Of a stretch of 64,000 nt of DNA, positions 42,484-51,676 are shown piece by piece; position 1 is the first letter of the stretch, and each line of letters begins with the position of its first letter. The notes under the pieces were generated by a model. The model searched no databases, was not told where the DNA came from, and worked only from the letters and a program-made list of their open reading frames with translations. Source of the stretch: an uncultured Candidatus Saccharibacteria bacterium (GTDB lineage Bacteria > Patescibacteriota > Saccharimonadia > Saccharimonadales > Saccharimonadaceae); assembly GCA_937906385.1 (NCBI GenBank), contig CALCYQ010000003.1, positions 152,270 through 216,269 on the forward strand. The letters run 5' to 3'. A program made the translations under genes and the position numbers.

Positions 42484-43512
42484 TTAATCGAGAACGTAGT
42501 CTTTGATGTGGCGACGGGCGGCCGGAATATTGCGGTCGGGACCTTTGAAATAACCCTCAATCCAGGTCTGTTTGCCGGTTTTGTGATTGGTGCGCATGAA
42601 GCCATGTACATACCAGCAGCGGCAGCGGCGCTCGAAATCGCGCGAACCGCCAGTGTAGCGCGGATATTCGCGGATGTAAATCTTGCGGCCGATGGCGGCG
42701 CGGTGCGGACGGTTCGAGCTCGGCTTGGCCGGCTTCGATTCGGCGGAATCTTCGTCGCCGAACGGATCCGGTTCGCCTGCGCGAACTTCAATAACGCGCT
42801 CTGGGCAAGTATGGAATGCCCACTGCGTATAGAAATAGCCGTGCAGGATGTTCACGATGTTGCCGTGGTAGCGCGGGTCGACGTGGCCGAACCAGAAAAT
42901 GCAAACCTGATAAATATCCTCTTCGATGTTGATGATGCCGATATTAAACAGCGTGGTGCGGTTGTAATCGGTATTAATGAAGCAATCGACCAGTGGCACA
43001 ATGTCGTAACCGTTGTATTTGATGCGCGGCAGTTCGCTACGGCGAAATGGAATCACGCTGCCGTCGTCGGTGCGCAAGGTAAAATTCTGAAGCGCTTCGT
43101 GGTAAAACGGCAATGGCAGAGTTTTCAGCTGCTCCGCTTCGCGATTGACCAGCTGATCCCACTCGTCGTCGCTGATGGCGACGTGATCAAAAGTGTCTTC
43201 CTCTTCGATGAGCTTGCGGCGCGCCTCGCGCATCGCGCTGCGGCTGAAGGCCGGCGTCATATCGCTAAGCAGCGTTACATAGGGCGCCGGATCAGTGTCG
43301 CCACGTTCACGCAAGATTATCCTACCTTTGGCGGTAATAGGATAATCCTCCGGAATGGTGGCGAGCTTATAGTTGTCGTACTTCGCGTAAATAGCGTCGC
43401 GGCGCTGCATGGACGCACGCAGGCGATCCTGAAGCGTAAGTGGCGCCGACATCTCTTGCTTAAAACGTTCGATTTGAGCGATTTGCTCAGGCGTTAACTT
43501 TGAATTTGCCAA
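42484..43512 (-). CDS. Hypothetical 342-residue protein, paralogue of the gene at 43649
   Basis: Not recognised. A soluble alpha/beta protein with a helical Arg/Glu-rich N-terminus, a central hydrophobic core (YNGYDIVPLVDCFINTDY, IYQVCIFWFGHVDPRY), a TCPERVIEVRAGEP block, a low-complexity SKPAKPSSNRP linker and an aromatic, Arg-rich C-terminus (GYFKGPDRNIPAARRHIKDYV). Start is TTG at 43512, 8 nt after GGGGG; no in-frame ATG fits. The promoter TTGACT-17-TATAAT (43559-43587, minus) gives a 40-nt leader. The core, linker and C-terminal motifs are shared with the frameshifted copy next door. Confidence 0.72.
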   Translation of the reverse strand: MANSKLTPEQIAQIERFKQEMSAPLTLQDRLRASMQRRDAIYAKYDNYKLATIPEDYPITAKGRIILRERGDTDPAPYVTLLSDMTPAFSRSAMREARRKLIEEEDTFDHVAISDDEWDQLVNREAEQLKTLPLPFYHEALQNFTLRTDDGSVIPFRRSELPRIKYNGYDIVPLVDCFINTDYNRTTLFNIGIINIEEDIYQVCIFWFGHVDPRYHGNIVNILHGYFYTQWAFHTCPERVIEVRAGEPDPFGDEDSAESKPAKPSSNRPHRAAIGRKIYIREYPRYTGGSRDFERRCRCWYVHGFMRTNHKTGKQTWIEGYFKGPDRNIPAARRHIKDYVLD

Positions 43513-43558
43513 ATCATATTCCCCCTTCTACGTGTGCGATTTTAAGGTGCATCTTTAT

Positions 43559-43587
43559 ATTATATCACACTTTGGCGTTTTAGTCAA
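43559..43587 (-). promoter_or_regulatory. Promoter of the 342-residue gene
   Basis: On the minus strand TTGACT (43582-43587), 17 bp, TATAAT (43559-43564). The leader has a GCACCTTAA element also found in the paralogue's leader near 44630. Confidence 0.82.
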
Positions 43588-43608
43588 TAAGCAGGCTCAT
43601 CGGCCATG

Positions 43609-43633
43609 AAAAAGCGCCCTCTGGTGAGGGCGC
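43609..43633 (-). terminator. Terminator of the frameshifted paralogue
   Basis: GCGCCCTC / GAGGGCGC stem with an ACCA loop, then TTTTTC on the minus strand. Confidence 0.88.
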
Positions 43634-43648
43634 TTGAGATATAAACCA

Positions 43649-44591
43649 TTATTCTTGAATTACCGGGACGTAGTTATGGCTGTCGTCATCCCAGAAGGCT
43701 GGATTATTACGCTCTGGGCCGCGACGATATTGCTCTACTTCTTTGCCATTTTTGCGTTTATAGCCTCGAACTTTTTGGCATTGGTATGGCGCGGCGTGAT
43801 GTTCTGTCGACTTATTTTTACCGATTCGGTAAGTCCGGAAGAGTAGAGTCTTTCTTGCGGGATGGCTTATCCTAGTTTTTATGTCGATCGGTTTGCCGCT
43901 AGGATTAGTGATAACAACGCGCTCCGGCGCTACATCGATCATTTCTTGGATGAGCGTATATAGCCCGGCGTAGTAGTCGATACGATTTTCGTCTTTTTCG
44001 CAATAGTCTTCAAGCCAAAATTGGCAAAGCTCATAAAGCTTGCCGGGCAGAAGCGACGAAATGCCGAGGCCGAAGTAAAGCTGACTTCCGTCGCGCTTTA
44101 CGATGAGCCCATCTATATATGGACAAACTTCCGTGATGCCGGCATATGAAAAATGGCGAAAGTCTGCTTCTGCGATAAGAGACAGTCATTTCGGGCTTTT
44201 TTATGACGACCTGGAATTCCTCGAGGTAGCTGAACGCAAATGGAGTAGATAATTTATCTGGGTTTAGGTTGATGTCGCGAATAACACCCCAGATTTCTTC
44301 CTCATTTTGGAAGGATATCTTGTCGTATTTTCGCGAGTGACGCAATAAAGCATTCTTGGCGTATTTGACTTCGTAAGCCTTGGCATACGCTGACATATTG
44401 CCGAGACATCTGACGGATGGCGTGGCGTTATGTTCGTCACCGGGCATATGAGTGATTAGACGAGCCGTTTTGGGCAAATCAAAGTGTGACGGAATGGGAC
44501 AAAGATTAAACCCCTCCTCAAGCGTGTGATTGCGATAGTTCTCCCAGATGGCACTGGGAAATACCAACATTGAATTAGATTGACTAGACAA
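43649..44591 (-). pseudogene. Frameshifted paralogue of the 342-residue protein
   Basis: One gene split by a single-base shift near 44174-44190. The first part reads MSSQSNSMLVFPSAIWENYRN up to IKKPEMTV, then the next frame continues SLIAEADFRHFSYAG ... LYELCQFWLED ... APERVVITNPSG and ends RGPERNNPAFWDDDSHNYV. Aligned to the 342-residue neighbour, the frames join at the same column with no gap (FRRSELPRIKYNG, IYQVCIFWF, CPERVIEVR, KGPDRNIPA). The start is TTG at 44591 after AGAGGTGA. The promoter TTGACT-17-TATAAT (44643-44671, minus) looks intact, so the shift may be recent, programmed or an assembly error. Confidence 0.75.
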
Positions 44592-44642
44592 AAAATCACC
44601 TCTTTCTAAGAATTGAATGGTTGTTAAGGTGCAATATGTATT

Positions 44643-44671
44643 ATTATATAATACTTTTCCATATTAGTCAA
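44643..44671 (-). promoter_or_regulatory. Promoter of the frameshifted paralogue
   Basis: On the minus strand TTGACT (44666-44671), 17 bp, TATAAT (44643-44648). The leader shares GCACCTTAA with the neighbouring paralogue. Confidence 0.8.
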
Positions 44672-44723
44672 TAATAAGACCATGTTTTTGAAGTTTTTAT
44701 GCGTTCCGTGATATACTTTTATT

Positions 44724-45752
44724 ATGAAAATACGCGAAAATGTACCCATAGCAGAATTAACAACCATGCGGCTCGGTGGCGCTGCGCGCTATGTTATCGA
44801 GATCGAGGAAGATAAAGACCTCGCCGATGCGTACCGTTTCGCACGCGAGAAAAACTTGCCAACCTACGTTTTAGGCGGCGGTAGCAACGTAATTGGCCGC
44901 GATGGTGGCTTTAATGGCGTGATTTTAGTGAATAAATTGCGCGGTATTTATGTGATTGATAGCGACAAAGATACGATTCGCTTGTGCGCCAAATCGGGCG
45001 AATTGCTTGATGATTTCGTGCGCTATAGCGTGTCACTGTGGAATGGCGAATTCGCCGGCTGGTGCGGTATTGAGGCGTTAGCTAAAATTCCGGGCACCGT
45101 GGGTGCAGCGCCAGTGCAAAATGTTGGCGCGTATGGCCAAGATATTTCCCAAACGCTACATTCAGTTTGCGTTTACGACCAAAAAGATAATTTATTTAAG
45201 CACATGATGGCGAACGAGCTCGACCTCGGCTACCGCCATAGCATTTTCAATACTGGCGACGGCGTCGGACGATATTTTATTACTAGCGTGACGGTAAATC
45301 TACACAAGAATTGGATGAAGCCGCCGTTTTATACTTCCCTTCAAGCATATTTTGACGAGCATGACATTACAGAATTTAACCCGCAAGTGATTTATGATGG
45401 CGTGGCAGCCGTACGCGCTGGCAAATTGCCAGATCCAGCCGAGTTCGCATCCGCCGGATCCTTCTTTAAGAATGTTTATCTCGACGAAAAAGAAGCCAAA
45501 GAGGCCGAAGCAAAAGGAATTCCGGTATGGGAAGGCGGCAAAGTGCCAAGCGGCTGGCTAATTGAACACGCCGGGCTAAAAGGCGAAGAATTCTTTGGCA
45601 TGCGCGTGTCTGACAAGGCGGCGCTAGTGCTGATTAACGAGAGCGCAAAAAGCTATGCCGACCTCGCGAAGGCGCGGCATGCGATTATTGATGCCGTGCG
45701 CGACAAATATGGTTTGACGCTCGAGCAAGAACCAATGGAGCTGGGCGAATGA
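44724..45752 (+). CDS. murB: UDP-N-acetylenolpyruvoylglucosamine reductase MurB
   Basis: NADPH- and FAD-dependent step that makes UDP-MurNAc for peptidoglycan. 342 residues with the FAD loop YVLGGGSNVIGRD (about 50-62), the KIPGTVGAAPVQNVGAYGQ block (about 127), the YRHSIF region, and the catalytic Ser in ASAGSFFKN (about 249). It shows the cell makes or remodels its own wall. TATACT (44712-44717) lies 6 nt before the ATG, so it is leaderless. Confidence 0.95.
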   Translation: MKIRENVPIAELTTMRLGGAARYVIEIEEDKDLADAYRFAREKNLPTYVLGGGSNVIGRDGGFNGVILVNKLRGIYVIDSDKDTIRLCAKSGELLDDFVRYSVSLWNGEFAGWCGIEALAKIPGTVGAAPVQNVGAYGQDISQTLHSVCVYDQKDNLFKHMMANELDLGYRHSIFNTGDGVGRYFITSVTVNLHKNWMKPPFYTSLQAYFDEHDITEFNPQVIYDGVAAVRAGKLPDPAEFASAGSFFKNVYLDEKEAKEAEAKGIPVWEGGKVPSGWLIEHAGLKGEEFFGMRVSDKAALVLINESAKSYADLAKARHAIIDAVRDKYGLTLEQEPMELGE

Positions 45753-45799
45753 TTTAGGTCTTTCTAGTTTTGATGAATTATAACTAGGAGTTTTTTGAT

Positions 45800-46573
45800 A
45801 TGAAAGAATTGAATGGAAGCGAGCTGGCCGGATACGTGAAAGCGCGCCAGGCGCACCAAGTGAAGGCTCTCAGGAGCCGCAAAAAGTGGGCAAAATTGGC
45901 GATCTTCTACGATAATGATTCGCCGGTGATTGCAAAATACATGTCCTTAAAACAGGCCTATGGCGCGGATATCGGTGTGGCGGTGGATATAATTAAGATT
46001 TCGCCGGCCGATGCCGAAGCGCAGCTGAAACGCGCGGCCGAAGACGAAACGGTGACGGGGATTATTGTGCAGCTACCGCTCAAAGAATGCGATATGTCGA
46101 TTTTGGATTTAATTCCGCTCAAGAAAGATGTGGATGGTTTGCGCGGCGAGACGGATACCGCTACCGCGATGGCAATTCATTGGTTGCTAACTGGCTATGG
46201 CGTCGAACTGTCAGAAAAGAAATTAGCCATCGTAGGACGTGGCAAATTAGTGGGCGCACCGCTCGAACGGATGTGGCGCGAAAGCGGCTATGACGTGACT
46301 GTATTTGCACGCGGAAGCGATTTAAACGAATTAGCCGATTACGACGTGATCGTGACAGCGACGGGCGTGCCAGGGCTGGTTAAGAGCCCCATGATAAAAT
46401 ATGGCGCAGTCGTAGTGGACGCCGGTACCGCCTCGGAAGACGGCGTGATTAAGGGCGACCTCGACGAAGCTGTACGTGCGCGCGACGATTTGACGCTAAC
46501 GCCAAAGATTGGCGGCGTTGGGCCACTGACGGTCGCGATGCTGTTCGAGCACGTACTACAGGCAGCAGAATAA
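45800..46573 (+). CDS. folD: Methylenetetrahydrofolate dehydrogenase/cyclohydrolase FolD
   Basis: Interconverts methylene-, methenyl- and formyl-tetrahydrofolate using NADP. 257 residues, about 25 shorter than the E. coli enzyme. The active-site Tyr/Lys are in YMSLKQAYG, the Gln in VQLPL and the Asp in KKDVDGL; the NADP region is VGRGKLVGAPL. It has an AGGAG site and follows murB by 47 nt. Confidence 0.93.
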   Translation: MKELNGSELAGYVKARQAHQVKALRSRKKWAKLAIFYDNDSPVIAKYMSLKQAYGADIGVAVDIIKISPADAEAQLKRAAEDETVTGIIVQLPLKECDMSILDLIPLKKDVDGLRGETDTATAMAIHWLLTGYGVELSEKKLAIVGRGKLVGAPLERMWRESGYDVTVFARGSDLNELADYDVIVTATGVPGLVKSPMIKYGAVVVDAGTASEDGVIKGDLDEAVRARDDLTLTPKIGGVGPLTVAMLFEHVLQAAE

Positions 46574-46576
46574 TGA

Positions 46577-46600
46577 ACTGGCCCGCGCGGCCAGTTTTTT
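46577..46600 (+). terminator. Terminator of folD
   Basis: ACTGGCC / GGCCAGT stem with a CGCGC-type loop and six Ts. Confidence 0.9.
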
Positions 46601-46609
46601 GTTAGCGTC

Positions 46610-46640
46610 AAAATACCCCCGACGATTGGGGGTATTTTTA
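46610..46640. terminator. Bidirectional terminator between folD and the VirB6-like gene
   Basis: AAAATACCCCC / GGGGGTATTTT stem with a 7-nt loop, A and T runs on both sides. It ends the minus-strand gene and backs up folD. Confidence 0.85.
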
Positions 46641-46647
46641 GCTCAAA

Positions 46648-49600
46648 TTAGCTTTTTGACTTGCCTCTCCAGGCGTCGAAGCTCGTAATACCGGCACGTG
46701 CTTGCCATTCTTGATGGGTCTCGAGTCGCTTATTACCATTCGTTTCAATGATTTCGCGACGAGGGCCGGCCTTTTCGCCAAGTGCCGTCATTTCTTTTTC
46801 CCACTTTGCGCGGGCGCTATAATCAGCATTTGATTCGCCTTCCCTCTTTGGGTGATAATCGAAACGGTTGCCTTCAGCAGCACGTTCTTTGCCCGTATTA
46901 TCATTAATGCCGCGACCGTGTTCGCCACGCATTGCTGGAGCTTCCGAAGGGCCCGCAGAAGGAGCGTGGTCAACCGAAAGCGTACTGCCGTCAGACGAAC
47001 CTCTTTGGCTCATTTCCCTAAGTTTATTAGCGTAGGCTAAATCATCGTCGGTCAACTGGGCTGGGGAGGTGATAGGATTGCCATTATCGTCTTTCCAGCC
47101 ACCGCCACCGCCACTGTCGCCGCCGCCGTTATCTGGATTTTCTGGCGGCGCAGCTTCGCTGCCGCTATCGCCAGTGACACCGAGGGCTTCCTTAACATTG
47201 CTATACATATTAGCGCGGAGACGAGCGCCGTCTTCGGAGTTGAGCGTTTCGATAGCGCCAGGAGCGTTGCTCTTGACAACTTCTGCGCCAGCGTCCATAC
47301 CTTTTTGAAGTGCCGCATCTCTTGCTTCTTCGGTAACTCTGTCAAGCTCTGCTTTGTCTGTGACGCCATTATCCATGGCCTCTTTTCCAGCAGCTGCAGC
47401 GGCACCTTCTACATCGACGCCACCAACCGCAGCGAGAGATTCGCCAGTGAAGTTGGATGCGTTCGAGGCTGAAAGTTGCGATGCGAGTTGAGCGCGCTTA
47501 GTTTCATCCATACCGCTAACCATCTTATTGAAGCTGGTTGCGTTGGCACCACTATACCCAGCACCAATACCCGCAGCGAGCTGTTCGGAGCTGAAGTAGC
47601 CTGCTGCGCCCGCAGTGTTAAATACGTCTTTATTCTGCGAGGCCATAACACCCGTACCAGCTTCTTGGACTTTCTTGGCAACCTGAGCCTTGAATTGATC
47701 TGGTGTGGTCTTTGAGACCTCTTCGCTAGACATCTTGCCGAGAACTTTACCCATGCTCTGGTTGATGATACCGTCACCGGCCTTCATAGTATCCGCAACA
47801 GAACCCCTAACCTTCGAATCGGCAAGTAATGCTCTGCCAGCTTCGGAACCATGGATGGAGCTGAATGCGGCCGTAAGCTGATCGGCGTCTTTAATACTAC
47901 CGAGACCCGCAATGAGCGAATTCTTGTCGAGCTTGCCGGTGCTAGCAAGTCTGCCAAGTTCGGCTGCGCGAGCGGCATCACCACCTTCCATCTCGCTGAA
48001 CTTTGTGGACCATGCCTCTTGCTCGGATTTATCCTGAGCATCTACGTTGCCTTGTGCGTTTAGATATGCGGCGCGTGCAGCTGGTGACATCTTCGTGAGG
48101 TCGGCATTACCTTTATTCTGTTGTCTAGTGAGATATCTCTGCCCCTTCTTAGCATTGTAGGCACTTTGGCGTGCAGCGCTTTTAGCGGCGCGAGCTTGTT
48201 GACGATAGCGCTGTTTATTCATAAGCGAGCTCTGGGCGAGACGAGCACCAGCGGCGCCACGTGCGCGTCCAGTAATCGCACCCTGCATGCGGGCGAGGCC
48301 GCCGCTAATTGCGGCCATCGAGCTGCGAAGCACCTTTGGAATCATGAAGACCGGCATAATGCTAATTACGGCCGCACAGAGCGCAAGCGTGAATGGCACG
48401 TTCGAAGCGCCAGCCGCATCAATCAAGAGCGAACCGACGAACTGACCGCCGTAAATCATCGCGCTACAGATTGGGAAGGCGAGGAGCACGCCCTTGAAGG
48501 CGCTAAACCATTTATCGAAGAGGCTCTTCGTGTTCGGCAAGATATAACACATAAAGGCGAGCGGCGAAACAATCACGAGCAATACCGCGAAGGCTTTGCG
48601 CACTGCGAGCAAGATGAAGGCGAAGATAATCGCGATGATAATCGAGATTAAGCCCATGAAGACTGGAATCAAGATGTGTGGACCGAGCGCGAGAATTGCA
48701 GCGGCGCAGATTGCGGCGATAATGCCAATCAGCAAGATGAAGGTACCTGCGACGCTATGCGTGCTACCGGTGCCCGATGCGCCCTCTTGCGTCACAGTAA
48801 TGCTATCAATGCTTGGGCTGAGGCCTTCAAAGACAGACTTAATACCGTAGCCGAGAATGTTTGAAAGATCAACCGCAAGCTGACAAATAATATACGAAAG
48901 GTTAATCAAGATTGCGCCAACGATAAGCTTTGGCAAGACTTTCTTAATGCCGTAGTTGTCGATGCCGAAACCGGTCAACTGAGAGAAGATGACGAAGATG
49001 AAGAATATGATAAAGCCGATGTTTGCCATATCCCTAATCTTGCTCCAGACGTCGTGCGTGGCATTATCGGATGCGAACAGGCCAATGTCGAGCTCGAGGA
49101 ATGGAGTGATGATCTGCTCATAAATATATTGGATAGCGTCGGCGACTTGCTCGATGATTGGACAGAGAATCCAACCGAGCGAAGCGGCACGATCATAACA
49201 GGAAGGGCCAGATTCGGTTGTACCTGGCATAAGTTCGTCATCTGGCGTATCAATCTGATAGTCTTCCATACCGACATCAGCCAAGCCATCAATCACCTTA
49301 CACATCCAACCACGTTCATTATCTGGTGGATGATTTCCCTCGTCGTCTTGATATGGATCTAGAAGCGCATCGTGGTTGCTGCTATACGATGACAATAAGC
49401 CATTCGCAGTATCTAAGATACCTTGATCTTTTGCAATGGCTTCCGCATTTTCCGTTTTTTGCTCATCCGTCATACCGGCTAACTGCTCATCAAAACGTCT
49501 CTGCGCGTCTTCTACTTGCTCCTTGCGCGCCTCATAGCATGCGGTGCCCATCTTCTGATGAATTATTTCTCTAAATTTCCCATACAAATCATCGTTGTTC

Positions 49601-50523
49601 GCGCGTTCAATATATTGCTTACATGACCACCCATCAGCCTTCTCAACGAAACCGCTTTCGATTAATGCGCTATCGTCTGCTCTTGAATACCATCTATATG
49701 TCGTGTTTCCGTAATCATCCAAGAACTTAAGGGGTGTTGCGACGTGCTCCCTTGATGGCGCTTCAGTGCTAGTTGCCGTCTCAGATAACATGCCACCGCA
49801 GCCGTCTTCGATGTCTTGAACGTATAGATAATAACCATCCACTTCCGAGTATGCGAACGAGTTGCTCGATAGCTTTGACCAAGTTACAGGATAACCTTCC
49901 TTAGTTGAAATATAATCATCATAAAGTTCTTGGAGATGACTTTTCCAGTCACCGCTTTTTTGATATTTAGCACTCGTATTGCCACAGCTACTACCGTCTT
50001 TTGTCTTGACTAGCCCCGGAGAGTCGCCGTTGCACATTACTTGCGCACGAGTCTTACCGATTAGGGATGCAAAAACATCAATAATATGATCCTTGTTATC
50101 ACCACAGTCAATCTTGCCATCATCTACTGTTCCTTGGACGGCTTTCTCGAGCCAACGGCCGGCACTGAGCGATCTTAGGCCGATATCTTGACCGGCTCCC
50201 CACCCCTCATCATAAAAGATGCCACCGTCGTCACCTTTAAAAGCTTGATTATAGCTAGAATTCGTACGCACCCACCAGCCTTCACCGAGGACACCACCGC
50301 CTTCGTCATTCATACATTGATAGAGCTTATATGCTGCATGCTCCGCGCGAGCGGCATTGTCATATGCTGCTTTAATGTTAGCGATTTTAATAGGAGAAGA
50401 CTCTAGTGCCGAGACATCATAATAGACATTACTAACAAGAGCAACTACTAACAAAAATGCTAGAGCCACAAACGAAGTTCGACGGATTCTATCTTTATTA
50501 AATACATTTTTAATTTTACTCAT
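46648..50523 (-). CDS. VirB6/TrbL-like polytopic membrane protein
   Basis: 1291 residues. A signal or TM anchor (about 19-40) precedes a 430-residue outer domain with paired Cys (CMNDEGG, CGDNKD, CGNTSAKY), then about six TMs (480-720) with IIFFIFVIFSQLTGFG and AVRKAFAVLLVIVSPLAF, then a basic stretch (RARGAAGARLAQSSL) and a 500-residue cytoplasmic Ala/Ser-rich helical region ending in a Gly/Asn/Pro-rich tail. This organisation matches T4SS VirB6/TrbL proteins found in Saccharibacteria. No VirB4, VirD4 or VirB8 lies in the window. The start at 50523 has a GGAG site and overlaps the upstream gene, whose product may be a partner. Confidence 0.72.
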   Translation of the reverse strand: MSKIKNVFNKDRIRRTSFVALAFLLVVALVSNVYYDVSALESSPIKIANIKAAYDNAARAEHAAYKLYQCMNDEGGGVLGEGWWVRTNSSYNQAFKGDDGGIFYDEGWGAGQDIGLRSLSAGRWLEKAVQGTVDDGKIDCGDNKDHIIDVFASLIGKTRAQVMCNGDSPGLVKTKDGSSCGNTSAKYQKSGDWKSHLQELYDDYISTKEGYPVTWSKLSSNSFAYSEVDGYYLYVQDIEDGCGGMLSETATSTEAPSREHVATPLKFLDDYGNTTYRWYSRADDSALIESGFVEKADGWSCKQYIERANNDDLYGKFREIIHQKMGTACYEARKEQVEDAQRRFDEQLAGMTDEQKTENAEAIAKDQGILDTANGLLSSYSSNHDALLDPYQDDEGNHPPDNERGWMCKVIDGLADVGMEDYQIDTPDDELMPGTTESGPSCYDRAASLGWILCPIIEQVADAIQYIYEQIITPFLELDIGLFASDNATHDVWSKIRDMANIGFIIFFIFVIFSQLTGFGIDNYGIKKVLPKLIVGAILINLSYIICQLAVDLSNILGYGIKSVFEGLSPSIDSITVTQEGASGTGSTHSVAGTFILLIGIIAAICAAAILALGPHILIPVFMGLISIIIAIIFAFILLAVRKAFAVLLVIVSPLAFMCYILPNTKSLFDKWFSAFKGVLLAFPICSAMIYGGQFVGSLLIDAAGASNVPFTLALCAAVISIMPVFMIPKVLRSSMAAISGGLARMQGAITGRARGAAGARLAQSSLMNKQRYRQQARAAKSAARQSAYNAKKGQRYLTRQQNKGNADLTKMSPAARAAYLNAQGNVDAQDKSEQEAWSTKFSEMEGGDAARAAELGRLASTGKLDKNSLIAGLGSIKDADQLTAAFSSIHGSEAGRALLADSKVRGSVADTMKAGDGIINQSMGKVLGKMSSEEVSKTTPDQFKAQVAKKVQEAGTGVMASQNKDVFNTAGAAGYFSSEQLAAGIGAGYSGANATSFNKMVSGMDETKRAQLASQLSASNASNFTGESLAAVGGVDVEGAAAAAGKEAMDNGVTDKAELDRVTEEARDAALQKGMDAGAEVVKSNAPGAIETLNSEDGARLRANMYSNVKEALGVTGDSGSEAAPPENPDNGGGDSGGGGGWKDDNGNPITSPAQLTDDDLAYANKLREMSQRGSSDGSTLSVDHAPSAGPSEAPAMRGEHGRGINDNTGKERAAEGNRFDYHPKREGESNADYSARAKWEKEMTALGEKAGPRREIIETNGNKRLETHQEWQARAGITSFDAWRGKSKS

Positions 50524-51535
50524 TATAGTCTCCAACTGTTTTGTTTTCTGGAGCGTATTGTATAGCTCTTAAATCTTTTCGGACCATGTATTTGCCCGAC
50601 CTAATGTCTTCTGTATCCGAGCCAAATATAATTTTTCTTAGGTCAAATCGATCTTCGTCGCGATCCTCTTCATTTCTGTGCGCCGATATATCGCTTAGAA
50701 GGGATGAATTATAGCCCTCTAGAGAAGAAATTGTGCCAACATCCGCACCTTTATAGGCAACATTAGTAACGAGCTCATACCTTTTTATGATACCCTCATA
50801 TATTGGTATCATCTTCTCCATTTTCATCTTTGCATTTTCAAAGTACGAAACCGTATCCTCACGATATTGGACCGCCTCATATTTCGAAATCGTCTCATAA
50901 ATGCCCTTATAGACATCCAGCTCTTCATTCATAGTTTTTACAATTCTTTCGGATTTGGTCTGATTAGAATCGCTCACGAACAGCGGATTGGCAACGCTCT
51001 TTTGAATCATTTGTTCTAATTGCCTAACAGTTTCGATATTCTCATTTGTCAACGTCTCCGCAATAGTTTCCGCAGTCATGCCGTCTGGATATGGTCGATT
51101 AAGGAGTGGCAAGAGGAATACTACGAAACATGCGACTAGTGCGCCGACTAGTAGAACTATGCCGCCAATAATAAATGGCTTCTTGTTAATTTGGCGCGGT
51201 TGGCGTTGAATCTGGGAGGTGGTGTTTTCAACCGCGGCTTGGCGGAAGAACTCAGGGTTGTTTGGGTTATTGGCGATATTACTCGCGGCGGCAAGTTCGG
51301 CGTTGGCCTGCATTTGCGCTGCGTTAGACTTCGTGGCCGATTCTCGGGAGCGACGTCCAAAGAATTTTGCACTGCTATTTTTATTGCTTGAGTCGAAAGC
51401 GACTGCGCCGCCATCTTCTCCACCGCTTACGATTGCGGCTGGCTGATCGTAATTATCGTCAGCACCAAAAGTGCCCGTGCCATTGTTGACAGGGTCTGGC
51501 CCAAAAGGCTTTCCAGAATTTTCACCACCGTACAT
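50516..51535 (-). CDS. Single-pass coiled-coil protein coupled to the VirB6-like gene
   Basis: Not recognised. 339 residues: a disordered Asn/Gly/Gln-rich cytoplasmic tail (about 1-118), a TM (about 122-146), then an outer helical domain (150-300) of heptad-like Glu/Lys/Met segments and a charged end. It overlaps the VirB6-like gene by 8 nt, so the pair is probably made together. An accessory component of the same envelope machine is inferred. Confidence 0.7.
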   Translation of the reverse strand: MYGGENSGKPFGPDPVNNGTGTFGADDNYDQPAAIVSGGEDGGAVAFDSSNKNSSAKFFGRRSRESATKSNAAQMQANAELAAASNIANNPNNPEFFRQAAVENTTSQIQRQPRQINKKPFIIGGIVLLVGALVACFVVFLLPLLNRPYPDGMTAETIAETLTNENIETVRQLEQMIQKSVANPLFVSDSNQTKSERIVKTMNEELDVYKGIYETISKYEAVQYREDTVSYFENAKMKMEKMIPIYEGIIKRYELVTNVAYKGADVGTISSLEGYNSSLLSDISAHRNEEDRDEDRFDLRKIIFGSDTEDIRSGKYMVRKDLRAIQYAPENKTVGDYNE

Positions 51536-51586
51536 AACACAATTTTAGCATAAACTTTTTATACAATACAATAATTTTTAAGCAAC

Positions 51587-51622
51587 AAAAAGACGACCAC
51601 CCGGAGGCAGTCGTCTTTTTAT
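51587..51622. terminator. Bidirectional terminator
   Basis: AAAAAGACGAC / GTCGTCTTTTT stem around a CACCCGGAGGCA loop. It ends the adhesin gene on the minus strand. Confidence 0.85.
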
Positions 51623-51676
51623 ATGTTTCCCGTCTTGCTTTCGAGCTTCGGGAAGCTCTATACTAGGCGGTCAACT

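Noticed and set aside
42466..43497. 343-residue ORF opposite the 342-residue gene
   Set aside because: It is the complementary frame of a real gene that has a promoter, ribosome site, terminator and paralogue.
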